A DNA stretch of 54,297 nt from Bacillota bacterium (GCA_029555205.1 JAKPTB010000148.1:1-54297), one strand, 5' to 3'. Positions 1 through 8,848 are shown, numbered from the stretch's first letter. A program made the numbers and translations. Notes: a model not told the origin generated them from the sequence alone.

Positions 1-328
1 CCTGCTTGTCCATAACAATTGCGCAAACCGGGCAGGCTTCGGCACACAAACCGCAGCCGGTGCATTTCGCCCGGTCAATAAGTACGGCGCCGCTATCCTC
101 CTGGCGGTAAACGGCCTCCACAGGGCAGACCTTGAGGCAAAAAGCATTCCGGCACTGGGCGCAAACAACGGGCCGGTAAACAAGCCCGTGTTTTTCCAGG
201 TTTAATAGCGCCAGGCGCGGGTTTGTCCCGCCGGTCTTTTTTTCAGAACAAATCATCCGGCAAATATTACAGCCGCTGCACAGGTCAAAATTGCTGTAGA
301 TCACAGCGCGCACGCAACAACCCCCCAT
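1..328 (-). CDS. Multi-cluster ferredoxin-like iron-sulfur protein (partial, runs off the window)
   Basis: Reading inward from the ATG at 328 gives 109 codons without a stop; the C-terminus is beyond position 1. Three cysteine motifs are visible: CX2CX2CX3C at about residues 17-27, CX2CX4CX3CP in the middle and CX2CX2CX3CP near the window edge. This is the layout of HycB/DmsB-type electron-transfer subunits carrying three or more [4Fe-4S] clusters. It begins 16 bases after the alcohol dehydrogenase stop, so the two are probably co-transcribed. In anaerobes such subunits often serve aldehyde:ferredoxin oxidoreductases, and an alcohol/aldehyde redox role would fit the neighbour, but no AOR gene is in view. 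The ATG has no clear Shine-Dalgarno sequence; a GTG five codons in, preceded by a G-run, is an alternative start. Confidence 0.8.
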   Translation of the reverse strand, partial: MGGCCVRAVIYSNFDLCSGCNICRMICSEKKTGGTNPRLALLNLEKHGLVYRPVVCAQCRNAFCLKVCPVEAVYRQEDSGAVLIDRAKCTGCGLCAEACPVCAIVMDKQ

Positions 329-344
329 CTGTTTAAACCTGATT

Positions 345-1535
345 TTAGTCCATGTCGAAGCAGCGCAGGTAGATTTGCTGATAGCCTTTTACGTCGATAT
401 CCCGGGGATTGCCGGTAGTTTGCGGGTCCTTGTACGCTTCTTCGGCCAGCCTGGGAATCAAGTCGGGGGAAACACCCTGTTCTTCCAGGGAAGGTATTTC
501 CAGTTCCTCCACCAGTTCGTAGATGTATTCCACAGCAGCCAGGGAAGCCCGCTCCAGTGACATCCCGTGGGTGTTAATTCCCAGGGCCTGGGCAATCCGG
601 GCATATTTTTCAGGTTCACCCATCCAGTTATATTCCATCACCGGGGCCAGGGTTGCCGCTACGGCCGGTCCGTGGGCCACCGGAACAATGCCGCCCAGGG
701 TTTGGGTCATGGCATGTACGGCCCCGGCGCTTTCACTGCCGTAGGACAGGCCGGCCATCAGGGCGGCCATGGCCATACCGTAGCGTGCCTCAATGTCGCT
801 GCCGTTGGCAAAGGCGCGGCGCAGGTATTTGGCGCAGTATTCTATAGCCAGCAGTGCCACGGCGTCGGTAACAGGCTGCGCGTAATGACAGGTGTAGCAC
901 TCGATGGCATGGCAGAGAGCGTCCATACCGGTCCCCGCAGTTACCAAAGGGGGCATGGAGACATGTAATTCCGGGTCCACAACAGCCAAATGAGCTGCAA
1001 TCAAGGGGCCGCCCACATTAAACTTGTACTCCCTGGCAGGGTCGGTGATAACCGCCCACTGGGTTACTTCGCTGCCGGTCCCGGCCGTGGTGGGTATGGT
1101 AGTCAATTTTGGAATACGTTTGGTGAGTTCCTTTTTCCCCTCTGCGCACTCGTAATTAAGAACCGGCTCGCCGTGGGCAATTTCCACGCCGGCTGCCTTG
1201 GCAGTATCCATGGAACTGCCGCCTCCCACAGCAATTAAACCGTCACAATTTTCTTTCAGGTACATCTCAGTGGCGCCGGCCACGCAGTCAAGGGGAGGGT
1301 TGGCCACAACACAGTCGTAAACAGCACAGGTAAGTCCCGCTTCTTTCAAACTTGCTGTTACCGGCTCAAGCAAGCCCGCCTTTACTACCCCCGTGTCGGT
1401 CACGATAAGCGGTTTTGAGACCCCGAGTTTTTTTTGCTCTTCCCCCAGAAGCCTGATAATTCCAATACCATTTTTCATTACTGTGGGAACCTCAAAACTT
1501 TTGGACCTGTGCATTCTTTCAAAACGCATAAACAT
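345..1535 (-). CDS. Iron-containing alcohol dehydrogenase
   Basis: A 396-residue class III (iron-dependent) alcohol dehydrogenase, the usual family length. The nucleotide-binding GGGSSMDTAK motif lies near residues 103-112, followed by TTAGTGSE and by the metal-binding region with DALCHAIE and a later HAMTQTLGG...HG segment supplying aspartate and histidine ligands. Such cytoplasmic enzymes interconvert primary alcohols or diols and aldehydes with NAD(P)H; the substrate cannot be read from sequence. The ATG at 1535 follows a clear AGGAGG. It is the first gene of a minus-strand unit that continues into the ferredoxin. The upstream gap holds a 54-bp palindrome that may control both this unit and the divergent one. 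Confidence 0.93.
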   Translation of the reverse strand: MFMRFERMHRSKSFEVPTVMKNGIGIIRLLGEEQKKLGVSKPLIVTDTGVVKAGLLEPVTASLKEAGLTCAVYDCVVANPPLDCVAGATEMYLKENCDGLIAVGGGSSMDTAKAAGVEIAHGEPVLNYECAEGKKELTKRIPKLTTIPTTAGTGSEVTQWAVITDPAREYKFNVGGPLIAAHLAVVDPELHVSMPPLVTAGTGMDALCHAIECYTCHYAQPVTDAVALLAIEYCAKYLRRAFANGSDIEARYGMAMAALMAGLSYGSESAGAVHAMTQTLGGIVPVAHGPAVAATLAPVMEYNWMGEPEKYARIAQALGINTHGMSLERASLAAVEYIYELVEELEIPSLEEQGVSPDLIPRLAEEAYKDPQTTGNPRDIDVKGYQQIYLRCFDMD

Positions 1536-1734
1536 CTGTCATCCTCCTCTACTTGATAAATTAATATAAAAGACAAAATGTTTGATGAGCAAACCATTTG
1601 TCCAAGTTTAATCTGTTATGGTTTGTCATTCTCCGTTTTTATCCCGCCTGTCAATCATAAACTGCATTTTCCGGAATTGTCCAATTACGTTTGATTAGGA
1701 TAAAAATCTTTATTATTTGTTATTATACACCATA

Positions 1735-1788
1735 CAACTTTATATTGTTAAATAAGTTGCTAGCAACTTATTTAACAATATAAAGTTG
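1735..1788. repeat. Perfect 54-bp palindrome
   Basis: Two exact 27-base arms (1735-1761 and 1762-1788) meet with no spacer around a central GCTAGC. The element is very AT-rich and lacks the GC-rich stem plus T-run of a terminator. Its right arm overlaps the first three bases of the TTGACA at 1786, and a TATAAT-like minus-strand box lies 7 bases beyond the left arm at 1722-1727. It therefore sits between two outward-facing genes. An operator or cruciform-forming control site is the likeliest role, by inference. Confidence 0.85.
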
Positions 1789-1814
1789 ACAGTAGATAAA
1801 AGACGGTATAAAAT
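1786..1814 (+). promoter_or_regulatory. Sigma-A-type promoter for the nucleotidyltransferase operon
   Basis: TTGACA at 1786-1791 and TAAAAT at 1809-1814 are separated by 17 bases. The -35 box overlaps the right edge of the palindrome. Transcription from here would give a leader of nearly 300 bases before the ATG at 2116. Confidence 0.6.
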
Positions 1815-2115
1815 TTTTAATAAACAGTAAATTCTGCTTAATTTTTCTACCGGATATGTTGAGCTGTCAATTCTATACAGCTCTGACTATTCACCCTGCT
1901 AATGTTTTGAGCTACGGAGACATTAAGGCAAGTTGACGCTGGATCGGTGAGCCGGATGAATACGTCGGCAGCAGATCTTCCCTGGAGAACAGCAGTTTTT
2001 TTAAAGCATCTTCTCTTGGAGTCCAAATCATCACGACTATACTTTTTTACAGTTCATAGTTCATAACTGTCTAACTAATCTAATGAAAAACCATTAAGAA
2101 AGTAAGGTGTAAAAC
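1815..2115 (+). other. Long untranslated leader with small hairpins
   Basis: About 300 bases between the promoter and the nucleotidyltransferase start contain no supportable ORF. A 7-bp hairpin (1861-1867 with 1877-1883) and a T7 run near 1996-2002 can be seen. I recognise no T-box sequence or known riboswitch core. The leader may be regulatory or merely AT-rich spacer. Confidence 0.35.
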
Positions 2116-2865
2116 ATGGGTTCCAGAATTATTAGCGAACCGGTTGAAGAAGCGTTACGTTTGATTGAAGAAGCGGAAAGGCAGAACATTATCCTGCGCG
2201 CACTGGGTGGTGTAGCAGTTAAGCTGCACACAGAAAGGGAGCCGGAAATATTTAAAAGAGATTACTCCGACATTGATTTGGTGGTGGATAAAGACAGCGG
2301 GCCTAAAGTTGCAAATTTCCTTAAACAGATGGGGTACGAGCCCAATGTCTCTTTTAATACATACAACGGTCATGAAAGACAGTTGTACTACGACCTTGAG
2401 AATCAGCGGCAGTTGGATATCTTTGTTGGAGATTTCCGAATGTGCCACTACATCCCTCTTAATAACCGCCTGCTGGTAGAGCCCTACACCATCCCCAGGG
2501 CTGAACTCCTCTTAACGAAAATCCAGATTGTACAAATGAATCACAAGGATATCATTGACCTCAGCACCTTAATGCTTAATAACGAGATAACTGAAGATGA
2601 CAGTGCTATCAACTATTTGCAGATAGCCGGTCTCTGCAGCAATGACTGGGGACTTTATAAAACTTTTTCTCTTAACGTCGAAAGACTGGTTAAGATACTG
2701 CCGGAATTTAAACTGGAAGGAGAAGATACGGATAGTGTGGTCGGCAGGTTTCTCCACCTAGTCAACAAAGTAGAAAAAGCCCCGAAAAAGTTAAAGTGGA
2801 AGATGAGGTCAATGGTAGGCGAAAAGGTACCCTGGTATGAACTGCCGGAGGAGGTGCATAGGTAG
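2116..2865 (+). CDS. Nucleotidyltransferase-fold protein (AbiEii/MNT-like)
   Basis: A 249-residue protein with the pol-beta nucleotidyltransferase signature: GG at residues 31-32, the SDIDL motif giving D52 and D54, and a third acidic residue in QLDIF (D101). Members of this superfamily transfer nucleotides to small molecules, proteins or tRNA, and AbiEii-type versions act as toxins. No small antitoxin ORF precedes it, so a toxin-antitoxin role is not supported. The ATG follows an AAGGTG Shine-Dalgarno sequence. A permease begins 37 bases downstream and a metallophosphoesterase after that, all on one strand. Substrate unknown. Confidence 0.75.
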   Translation: MGSRIISEPVEEALRLIEEAERQNIILRALGGVAVKLHTEREPEIFKRDYSDIDLVVDKDSGPKVANFLKQMGYEPNVSFNTYNGHERQLYYDLENQRQLDIFVGDFRMCHYIPLNNRLLVEPYTIPRAELLLTKIQIVQMNHKDIIDLSTLMLNNEITEDDSAINYLQIAGLCSNDWGLYKTFSLNVERLVKILPEFKLEGEDTDSVVGRFLHLVNKVEKAPKKLKWKMRSMVGEKVPWYELPEEVHR

Positions 2866-2902
2866 GGCAGTGACATAATTCTCTTGGAGGTGTGATAAAA
2901 AT

Positions 2903-4525
2903 TTGAGGAACGACAACCTGTTTGTTAGAAATGCCACCGGCCTGGTCAGGTCGTGGTCAGTATTTGATGCGTTTATTTACGCTTTTTTTTCCATTAACCT
3001 GGTAACACTCGGCTTTTATATTTTTAGCTTTTCGGTGTGGCTGCCGGATGCGCACATGATTCCGGCAATGATTATCGCTGCTATCTTTCTAATTTTTATG
3101 ATCGTTGTCTACGCTTCGATGATTTCTATAATACCCCGTTCCGGAGGGGATTATATCTGGCAAAGCAGGATCCTGGGCAGCGGGATCGGTTTTGTTGTTG
3201 CCTTTACCGGCTGGGTGGTGATCCTCTGGCACTGGGTGCCCCTGTACGGCACCATGCTTTGCTGGAATGTTTACCAGCCGTTCCTGGCCATACTCAGTGA
3301 AATATCCGGCAGCGAAAGTTTTGTCAACGCCGCCCTGTGGCTTAATACCCAGGCCGGGGTTCTATTCTGCTGCGTTTCCGTTATTGTACTGGCCTCTATT
3401 ATTATCAGCTTCGGTATGAGATGGTACGCCCGCTTCCAAAAATTTTGTTTTTTTGTTGCAATTGGGGGCTTTATCTTAATGCTGGCGTTGCTGCTGTTAA
3501 AAACCAACGCCCAGTTTATAGCCGGCTTCAACCACTATGTGTCCAGCATTTTTGGCGGTGACAGCGTCAATGCCTACCAGCAGATCCTGACCCAGACCGC
3601 TGCGGACGGATATACGCCGGTGGCCTGGTCGAATATGGCCATTATCCCCAGCCTGGCTCTGATCCCCATGCTGCTGTTCTGGAACATGTGGGCCAACTGG
3701 GGAGCAACCCTCTACGGCGAAATCAGGGGGGCCGGCGAATTTCGCCGCAACCTTACAGGTATGGTTTCCGCCCTGATTGGTGTTACCGTTCTGGCCATAA
3801 TTTTCTTCGCCATCCTGAACAAGAGTGTCGGATGGGAATGGTTCCACGCCGCCAACTACGCTTTTTATATGGGCGACTCGCCGCTGCCGATATTCCCGTA
3901 TCCCGCCTTGCTGGCCAGCTTCCTTACCGACAGCGCGCTGCTGCAGCTCATTCTGATTGTGGCCATGAGCGCCTGGTTTTTCGGTTGGTGCGGTACGGTT
4001 TTCCTCTCCTCCACCCGGGTCATTTTCGCCGCAGCCTTCGACCGGCTGCTGCCCGAATGGATCTCCAGGGTTTCACCCAAAACCAGGAGCCCCATCAACG
4101 CCCTGATGGTGATGGCGGTGCCGTCTTTAATCGTCAGTACGATTTACGCCTATTCTGAATCGTTTGTGGAATGGACCCTGGCCACCACCCTGGTTATTTC
4201 CGTGACCTATGTTTTCACGGCTATTGCCGCCGTCATCCTGCCGTATAAGCACAAGGAAATGTATGAATCGTCTCCCGTGGCCAAATACAAGGTACTGGGA
4301 ATACCTCTGATCACAATTTGCGGGGTTGTCTTCCTGGCCTTTATGGCTTGGGTGTTTAAAGCCTGGCTGATTGAGGATGTATACGGGCTGGCCAACGTCA
4401 AGTCGTATATGTACATGGGTGTCTTATATCTTATCTCGCTGATAGTCTATATTTCGGCCAAGGGGCTGCGCAAAAAGCAGGGTATCGACCTTGAAAAGAT
4501 CTACGGGGAAATTCCTGTGGAATAG
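2903..4525 (+). CDS. APC-family amino-acid permease
   Basis: A 540-residue, very hydrophobic protein with about 12 predicted membrane segments, the usual size for the APC superfamily. The conserved PRSGGDYIW motif (residues about 75-83) at the loop after the second segment supports the call, as do the charged cytoplasmic loops. It should import an amino acid or amine in symport; substrate unknown. The start is TTG at 2903, placed 12 bases after GGAGG; no ATG competes. It lies between a nucleotidyltransferase and a metallophosphoesterase on the same strand with short gaps, implying one operon. Confidence 0.88.
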   Translation: MRNDNLFVRNATGLVRSWSVFDAFIYAFFSINLVTLGFYIFSFSVWLPDAHMIPAMIIAAIFLIFMIVVYASMISIIPRSGGDYIWQSRILGSGIGFVVAFTGWVVILWHWVPLYGTMLCWNVYQPFLAILSEISGSESFVNAALWLNTQAGVLFCCVSVIVLASIIISFGMRWYARFQKFCFFVAIGGFILMLALLLLKTNAQFIAGFNHYVSSIFGGDSVNAYQQILTQTAADGYTPVAWSNMAIIPSLALIPMLLFWNMWANWGATLYGEIRGAGEFRRNLTGMVSALIGVTVLAIIFFAILNKSVGWEWFHAANYAFYMGDSPLPIFPYPALLASFLTDSALLQLILIVAMSAWFFGWCGTVFLSSTRVIFAAAFDRLLPEWISRVSPKTRSPINALMVMAVPSLIVSTIYAYSESFVEWTLATTLVISVTYVFTAIAAVILPYKHKEMYESSPVAKYKVLGIPLITICGVVFLAFMAWVFKAWLIEDVYGLANVKSYMYMGVLYLISLIVYISAKGLRKKQGIDLEKIYGEIPVE

Positions 4526-4556
4526 CTAGTTTACTAAAAAGAGAGTTGGTTGTATA

Positions 4557-5492
4557 GTGATTGTATTTTTTGCCACCGATGTTCATGGGTCCGATGTTTG
4601 CTGGAAAAAGTTTATTAACGCCGGGAAGTATTACCGGTCCGAAGTCCTGATCCTGGGCGGGGACATGACGGGGAAAGCCATTATCCCGTTTATCAAACTA
4701 AAGGACGGCTTTCACTTTGATTTTATGGAAAATAAACAGATTTTACAATCAGAAGAAGAAGTGAGCCAGGCTGAAAAAATGATTGCGGATAAAGGGTATT
4801 ATCCGGTGCGCTTTACACCGGAAGAGATTGACTATTACAGGGAACACCCCGAAGAGCGCGAGGCGCTCTTTACCCAAAAAGCCCTGAAGCGCCTCGAGGA
4901 CTGGCTCGCTTTCGCCGAGAGCAAGCTGAAGGATACCGGGATCAAGGTATTCGTATGCCCGGGAAATGACGACATGTTTGAAATCGACGGTTTATTGAAC
5001 CAGTCACCGTACATAATCTCTGCGGAGGGACAGGCCTTTGACCTGGACGAAAACTGTCAGTTGATCAGTACCGGCTGGTGCAATCCCACGCCCTGGAATA
5101 CCTTCAGGGAAGAGTCAGACAGTAAGCTGCTGGAGCGTTTAGAAAAAATGCTGCCCCTGGTCAGGGATTTCAGGCGTTTAATCTGCAACTTTCACGGCCC
5201 TCCTTACAAATCCGGTTTGGATGACGCACCCGAACTGGACGAAAACCTGCGTCCCAAGTTTGCAGGTCAATCGCTGGTGCCCGTGGGCAGTAAAGCTGTA
5301 CGCGACTTTATTTACCGCCATCAACCCATGCTGGGACTTTTCGGGCATATTCACGAAGCCAGGGGGACACAGCGCCTAAAGAAAACCATCGGCATAAACC
5401 CGGGCAGCTCTTACGAGCAGGGTTTGCTCCAGGGGGCCTTGATTGAGATTAATAAAAAAGGCGTGAGGAACTATTTGTTGACTTCCGGTTAA
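4557..5492 (+). CDS. Calcineurin-like metallophosphoesterase
   Basis: A 311-residue cytoplasmic protein with all metallophosphoesterase motifs in order: D8-x-H10, GGD (D36), GND with N137-D138, a histidine in NFHGPP, and the final GHIH at 263-266. Together these bind two metal ions. The family hydrolyses phosphomono- or phosphodiesters; the substrate here is unknown. A region of about 90 residues between the second and third motifs is longer and more charged than in minimal family members. The start is GTG at 4557, 31 bases after the permease stop, with only a weak Shine-Dalgarno. A nucleotide-adding and a phosphoester-cleaving enzyme flanking a transporter suggests they act on related substrates, as inference. 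Confidence 0.85.
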   Translation: MIVFFATDVHGSDVCWKKFINAGKYYRSEVLILGGDMTGKAIIPFIKLKDGFHFDFMENKQILQSEEEVSQAEKMIADKGYYPVRFTPEEIDYYREHPEEREALFTQKALKRLEDWLAFAESKLKDTGIKVFVCPGNDDMFEIDGLLNQSPYIISAEGQAFDLDENCQLISTGWCNPTPWNTFREESDSKLLERLEKMLPLVRDFRRLICNFHGPPYKSGLDDAPELDENLRPKFAGQSLVPVGSKAVRDFIYRHQPMLGLFGHIHEARGTQRLKKTIGINPGSSYEQGLLQGALIEINKKGVRNYLLTSG

Positions 5493-5613
5493 TGAATTGC
5501 TTGATACCTCTACCGGTCTCAAACCTTTAACAGTTTTAACTGCAATGCAGGCCGGCCGGACAGTCAGATCATAATACCAGTGAGGAAGATTATTTTAATA
5601 AATAACTGAAGAC

Positions 5614-5640
5614 AAAAGACCTCTCTCAAGAGGTCTTTTA
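5614..5640. terminator. Bidirectional intrinsic terminator
   Basis: A perfect 11-bp stem (5614-5624 with 5629-5639) closes a four-base loop, with A-rich and T-rich ends inside the stem. It lies between the convergent metallophosphoesterase and bofA genes and could stop both transcripts. Confidence 0.8.
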
Positions 5641-5716
5641 CCTTACGTTTCATATGCTCAAGGAGATAATTCCGTTTTTACCCATATATGTTTTATGAAT
5701 TATTGCCCAAAAATAT

Positions 5717-5983
5717 TCAGCAAAGCAAAAAATAGTTCAATAGGACAAGCAGGACTACCCCCGGGAGCTGAAGGAGCCCGGCGGTGAGAATCGTCCACGG
5801 ATTAACGGCAATGTGGAAGCCGAAGTAGCCGAACAGGGTGTTCAGGGCCACCAGCAGAAAGGCCCCCAGCATGGACCAGGCAGCCAGGCGAATTAGAAAT
5901 CTCAAGGGGCGGAATAATACCGTTCCCATGAGGTAGAGTCCCAACAGTCCGGCCATTCCGATCAAGAACATCTTCCATTCCAA
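5717..5983 (-). CDS. bofA: BofA-family membrane protein (pro-sigma-K processing inhibitor)
   Basis: An 88-residue protein with hydrophobic segments at about 5-25, 33-50 and 62-85 and the NPWTILTAGLLQLPGVVLL-type C-terminal stretch of the BofA family. In Bacillus, BofA sits in the outer forespore membrane and holds the SpoIVFB protease inactive until engulfment is complete. The start is TTG at 5983, chosen because GGGAGGTG lies just upstream. It follows recR, the standard Firmicute order dnaX-ybaB-recR-bofA. It is one of the clearest signs of an endospore former here. Confidence 0.85.
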   Translation of the reverse strand: MEWKMFLIGMAGLLGLYLMGTVLFRPLRFLIRLAAWSMLGAFLLVALNTLFGYFGFHIAVNPWTILTAGLLQLPGVVLLVLLNYFLLC

Positions 5984-6034
5984 GGCGGAGCACCTCCCTT
6001 TGCTCCATTATATGAGCCCGGCTGGAAAATATTC

Positions 6035-6637
6035 CTATTTAATCTCCTGCCTGCCCTCCATTGCTTTGCTCAAGGTGACCTCGTCCGCATATTCCAAATC
6101 GGCGCCCACAGGCAGGCCGTGGGCAAGCCTGGTCAGGCGAAGGTCAAGGTTCCGGAGCAGGCCGGCCAGGTAGAGGGCGGTGGCATCCCCCTCCACATTG
6201 GGATTCATGGCCAGGATGACTTCTTTGATAGTTCCCCCTTCCAGGCGCTGCAAGAGTTTCCGGATGTTCAACTGCTCCGGGCCGATCCCTTCCATGGGCG
6301 AGATAGCCCCCTGGAGGACATGGTAAAGCCCCCGGAAACTCCTGGCTTTTTCCATGGCCACCACGTCCCTGGGGCGTTCCACCACGCAAAGAAGATCCTG
6401 CCTGCGCCGGTCGTCCCGGCAAATAAAACAGGGATCCTGGTCGGTCAGGTAGCCGCAGATCGAACAGGTGCGGACGGTGTTTCTGGCTTCCTCCACAGCC
6501 CTGGCCAGGCCCAAGGCCACCTCCGCCGGGGCGTTCAAAATGTGGAAGGCAAGGCGCTGGGCTGTTTTCGGCCCAATCCCCGGGAGCCTGGCCAGATGGT
6601 CGATCAGGCGGGCAACAGGCTTGGCGTAAACATTCAT
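6035..6637 (-). CDS. recR: Recombination protein RecR
   Basis: A 200-residue protein of standard RecR length. It has the helix-hairpin-helix LPGIGPKTAQR near residues 18-28, a four-cysteine zinc site (C58, C61, C70, C73) and a Toprim domain beginning around LLCVVE at 82. RecR works with RecF and RecO to load RecA on single-stranded gaps. The ATG at 6637 is two bases after the ybaB stop, so translation is probably coupled and the Shine-Dalgarno lies inside ybaB. Confidence 0.97.
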   Translation of the reverse strand: MNVYAKPVARLIDHLARLPGIGPKTAQRLAFHILNAPAEVALGLARAVEEARNTVRTCSICGYLTDQDPCFICRDDRRRQDLLCVVERPRDVVAMEKARSFRGLYHVLQGAISPMEGIGPEQLNIRKLLQRLEGGTIKEVILAMNPNVEGDATALYLAGLLRNLDLRLTRLAHGLPVGADLEYADEVTLSKAMEGRQEIK

Positions 6638-6639
6638 TA

Positions 6640-6957
6640 CTAAAACATCCCGGGAATCTTTAAGCCGCCCGTCAGCCTGGCCATCTCTGTATTAATCATT
6701 TCCTGGGCTTTCCTCAGGGCTTCGTTAACCGCAGTCAGAACGAGGTCCTGGAGCATTTCCACATCTTCCGGATCCACCGCTTCGGGCTTGATTTCAATGG
6801 AAACGATCTCATTTTTACCACTTGCCACTACTTTTACCACACCTCCGCCGGCGGTGCTCTCCACCGTCCGGTTGGCCAATTCCTCCTGCATCTTGAGCAT
6901 TTCCTGTTGCATTTTTTGAACTTGCTTCATCATTTTGTTCATATTGCCGCCCATCAT
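6640..6957 (-). CDS. YbaB/EbfC-family nucleoid-associated protein
   Basis: A 105-residue protein with the family's methionine- and glutamine-rich N-terminal helix ([14 protein letters not shown]) and central [16 protein letters not shown] stretch. The family forms dimers that bind DNA and are usually encoded between dnaX and recR, as here. The first ATG at 6957 is preferred because GGAGG lies 8 bases before it. Confidence 0.95.
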   Translation of the reverse strand: MMGGNMNKMMKQVQKMQQEMLKMQEELANRTVESTAGGGVVKVVASGKNEIVSIEIKPEAVDPEDVEMLQDLVLTAVNEALRKAQEMINTEMARLTGGLKIPGMF

Positions 6958-7060
6958 GCCAAAAACCTCCTTAGTTTAAATCCCTTTTAAAAGTTTAAGT
7001 ATAAAACCGTTAAAGTATGCCCTTAGATCTATCTGTTTAACCCCTTCGGGCAAAACCGGA

Positions 7061-8848
7061 CTAGAAGAGTTTATCCACGGGCTCGTCCTCCAGGACAACT
7101 TCCTTGCCCCCGAAACGCTTTGCCACATCCGCCACCGGTTCCCTGAGATTTTGCTTCGGTTCCGGAAAACTGGGTTTGCCCTTATAGAATTTAAAGACTG
7201 CCTGCCATCTTCCTCCGAAGGACTTGCCCAGGAGTGCCTCCAGGTACATTTTATTTTCCGGTTGCTCTGCAATTTCCCTGGCCAGCTCATTTTCCCCGGG
7301 AAACCCCAGAACCAGGCTCCGGCCCTTAACGGCCAGGGGAACAACCCCGGCATAATTGTGATAGAGGGGAAGCCGTTCCCTCTTCAAGGCTTCCAGCAAG
7401 GCGCTCCAGGCTTCCCGCACCTGCTTCAAGGTCACGCCGGAGGTTCCTTCCCCCGGCACGGCGCTTTCCTGGTCAGGCTCCCCGGGGCGGGGCTTCCGGC
7501 CCGCCAGGCCCGTCCCGTCCCCGGGCGGCACCTGCATCTGTCCCCCGGTCGCTTTCTTTTTCAGCCGGGCCTCAGGATTCTCTTCCCCTTGCGGCCTTCT
7601 GCCCCGCACTTCCACTTCTGCACCAGCTGCCGGCAGGGAACCGCCGGCAGGGCGGGTTTCCGGCAGGGCCGGGGCCCCGGGGCGCAGGGCGCCGCCGGCT
7701 AAGGCCGCATTCACCTTATCCTCCAGGGCGCTGAGCCTGGCCTCAAGCGCCGGGATGCCGCCCGCACCAAGGTTCCGGCAGGCTTTTACCAGGGCCAGCT
7801 CAAGGACAATAGCCGGAAGCGTGCTCATCTTCATTTCCTGTTCTGCGGCAGTAATAACCTGCACTGCATATAAGAGCCTCTCCTCTGTAAAATCCGCCGC
7901 CCGGGCCGACATCCCGGCGCTATCCTCCCAGGCCTCCTCAGCCGCAGCGCCCGGCGATATTTTGTCCAGAAGGAGCGCCCGCAGGTAAGAGGCCATTTCC
8001 CTGGCAAAGAGGCGCAAATCCTTGCCCTCTCCGGCCAGTTCGTTGAGCAGCCGCAGGGCTGCGCCCGCATCCCCTGCGGCCAGACAGCCGGCCATTTTGG
8101 CCAGGGCTTCCGTGCGCACCGTGCCCAGGAGTTTATGCACGTCCCCGGCCGTTATTTTCATCCCCCCGAAAGCCGCTCCCTGGTCGAGAATGCTCAAGGC
8201 GTCCCGCAGGCCGCCCTCGGCTGCCCGGGCAATGAGCCGCAGGGCCTCTTCCTCCACTTCCAGATGCGCCCCGGCGGCCACCTCTTTTAGCCGGCGAATT
8301 ATGTCGGCAGGAACAATGCGTTTAAAATCAAAGCGCTGGCAGCGGGACAGGATGGTCAGGGGCACCTTGTGCGGCTCGGTGGTGGCCAGGATGAACACAA
8401 CATGGCGAGGGGGTTCCTCCAGCGTCTTTAAAAGTGCGTTGAAGGCCTCGTTGGTGAGCATGTGGACTTCGTCGATGATATAGACCCGGAAACGCCCTCC
8501 ACTTGGTGCAAATTTGACTTTTTCCCTCAAGTCTCTGATTTCGTCGATGCCCCGGTTGGAGGCGGCATCAATTTCAATAACGTCTACGGACAACCCTTCA
8601 TTAATTGCCACACAGCTATCGCAGCAGTTGCAGGGCTCCGCTTCCTCCTCCCGGGAGCAATTCAGGGCTTTGGCCAGCACCTTGGCCGTGGTTGTCTTGC
8701 CGGTTCCCCGGGTGCCGCAGAAAAGATAGGCATGGCCCACACGCCCCGCCTTTACTGCGTTTTTCAAGGTCCGGGTAATGTGTTCCTGCCCGATGATTTC
8801 TCCGAATGTCCGGGGCCGCCATTCCCTGTACAGTGCCAGATACGCCAT
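7061..8848 (-). CDS. dnaX: DNA polymerase III gamma/tau subunit
   Basis: The clamp-loader ATPase. From ATG 8848 the protein has 595 residues and begins MAYLALYREWRP, the normal start; an upstream in-frame start at 8914 would add 22 atypical residues and lacks the AAGGAA Shine-Dalgarno seen before 8848. Walker A is GTRGTGKT at 45-52, followed by a zinc-binding cysteine cluster, a DEVHML Walker B and the SRC sensor motif. The middle and C-terminal part is proline- and glycine-rich linker plus a tau-like domain. It heads the ybaB-recR-bofA unit. No A-rich slippery site convincing enough for programmed frameshifting is seen. Confidence 0.96.
   Translation of the reverse strand: MAYLALYREWRPRTFGEIIGQEHITRTLKNAVKAGRVGHAYLFCGTRGTGKTTTAKVLAKALNCSREEEAEPCNCCDSCVAINEGLSVDVIEIDAASNRGIDEIRDLREKVKFAPSGGRFRVYIIDEVHMLTNEAFNALLKTLEEPPRHVVFILATTEPHKVPLTILSRCQRFDFKRIVPADIIRRLKEVAAGAHLEVEEEALRLIARAAEGGLRDALSILDQGAAFGGMKITAGDVHKLLGTVRTEALAKMAGCLAAGDAGAALRLLNELAGEGKDLRLFAREMASYLRALLLDKISPGAAAEEAWEDSAGMSARAADFTEERLLYAVQVITAAEQEMKMSTLPAIVLELALVKACRNLGAGGIPALEARLSALEDKVNAALAGGALRPGAPALPETRPAGGSLPAAGAEVEVRGRRPQGEENPEARLKKKATGGQMQVPPGDGTGLAGRKPRPGEPDQESAVPGEGTSGVTLKQVREAWSALLEALKRERLPLYHNYAGVVPLAVKGRSLVLGFPGENELAREIAEQPENKMYLEALLGKSFGGRWQAVFKFYKGKPSFPEPKQNLREPVADVAKRFGGKEVVLEDEPVDKLF

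Noticed and set aside
1588..1620. Sigma-54 promoter for the alcohol dehydrogenase
   Set aside because: TTGGACAAATGGTTTGCT on the minus strand is close, but GG and GC are 11 bases apart instead of 10.
2116..2865. Classical AbiE-type toxin-antitoxin pair
   Set aside because: No antitoxin gene precedes it, and the neighbours are a permease and a phosphoesterase.
7353..8070. Programmed frameshift in dnaX
   Set aside because: The only A-rich stretch is interrupted (GAAAAAGAAAG) and I see no supporting hairpin; overlapping frames look like shadows.
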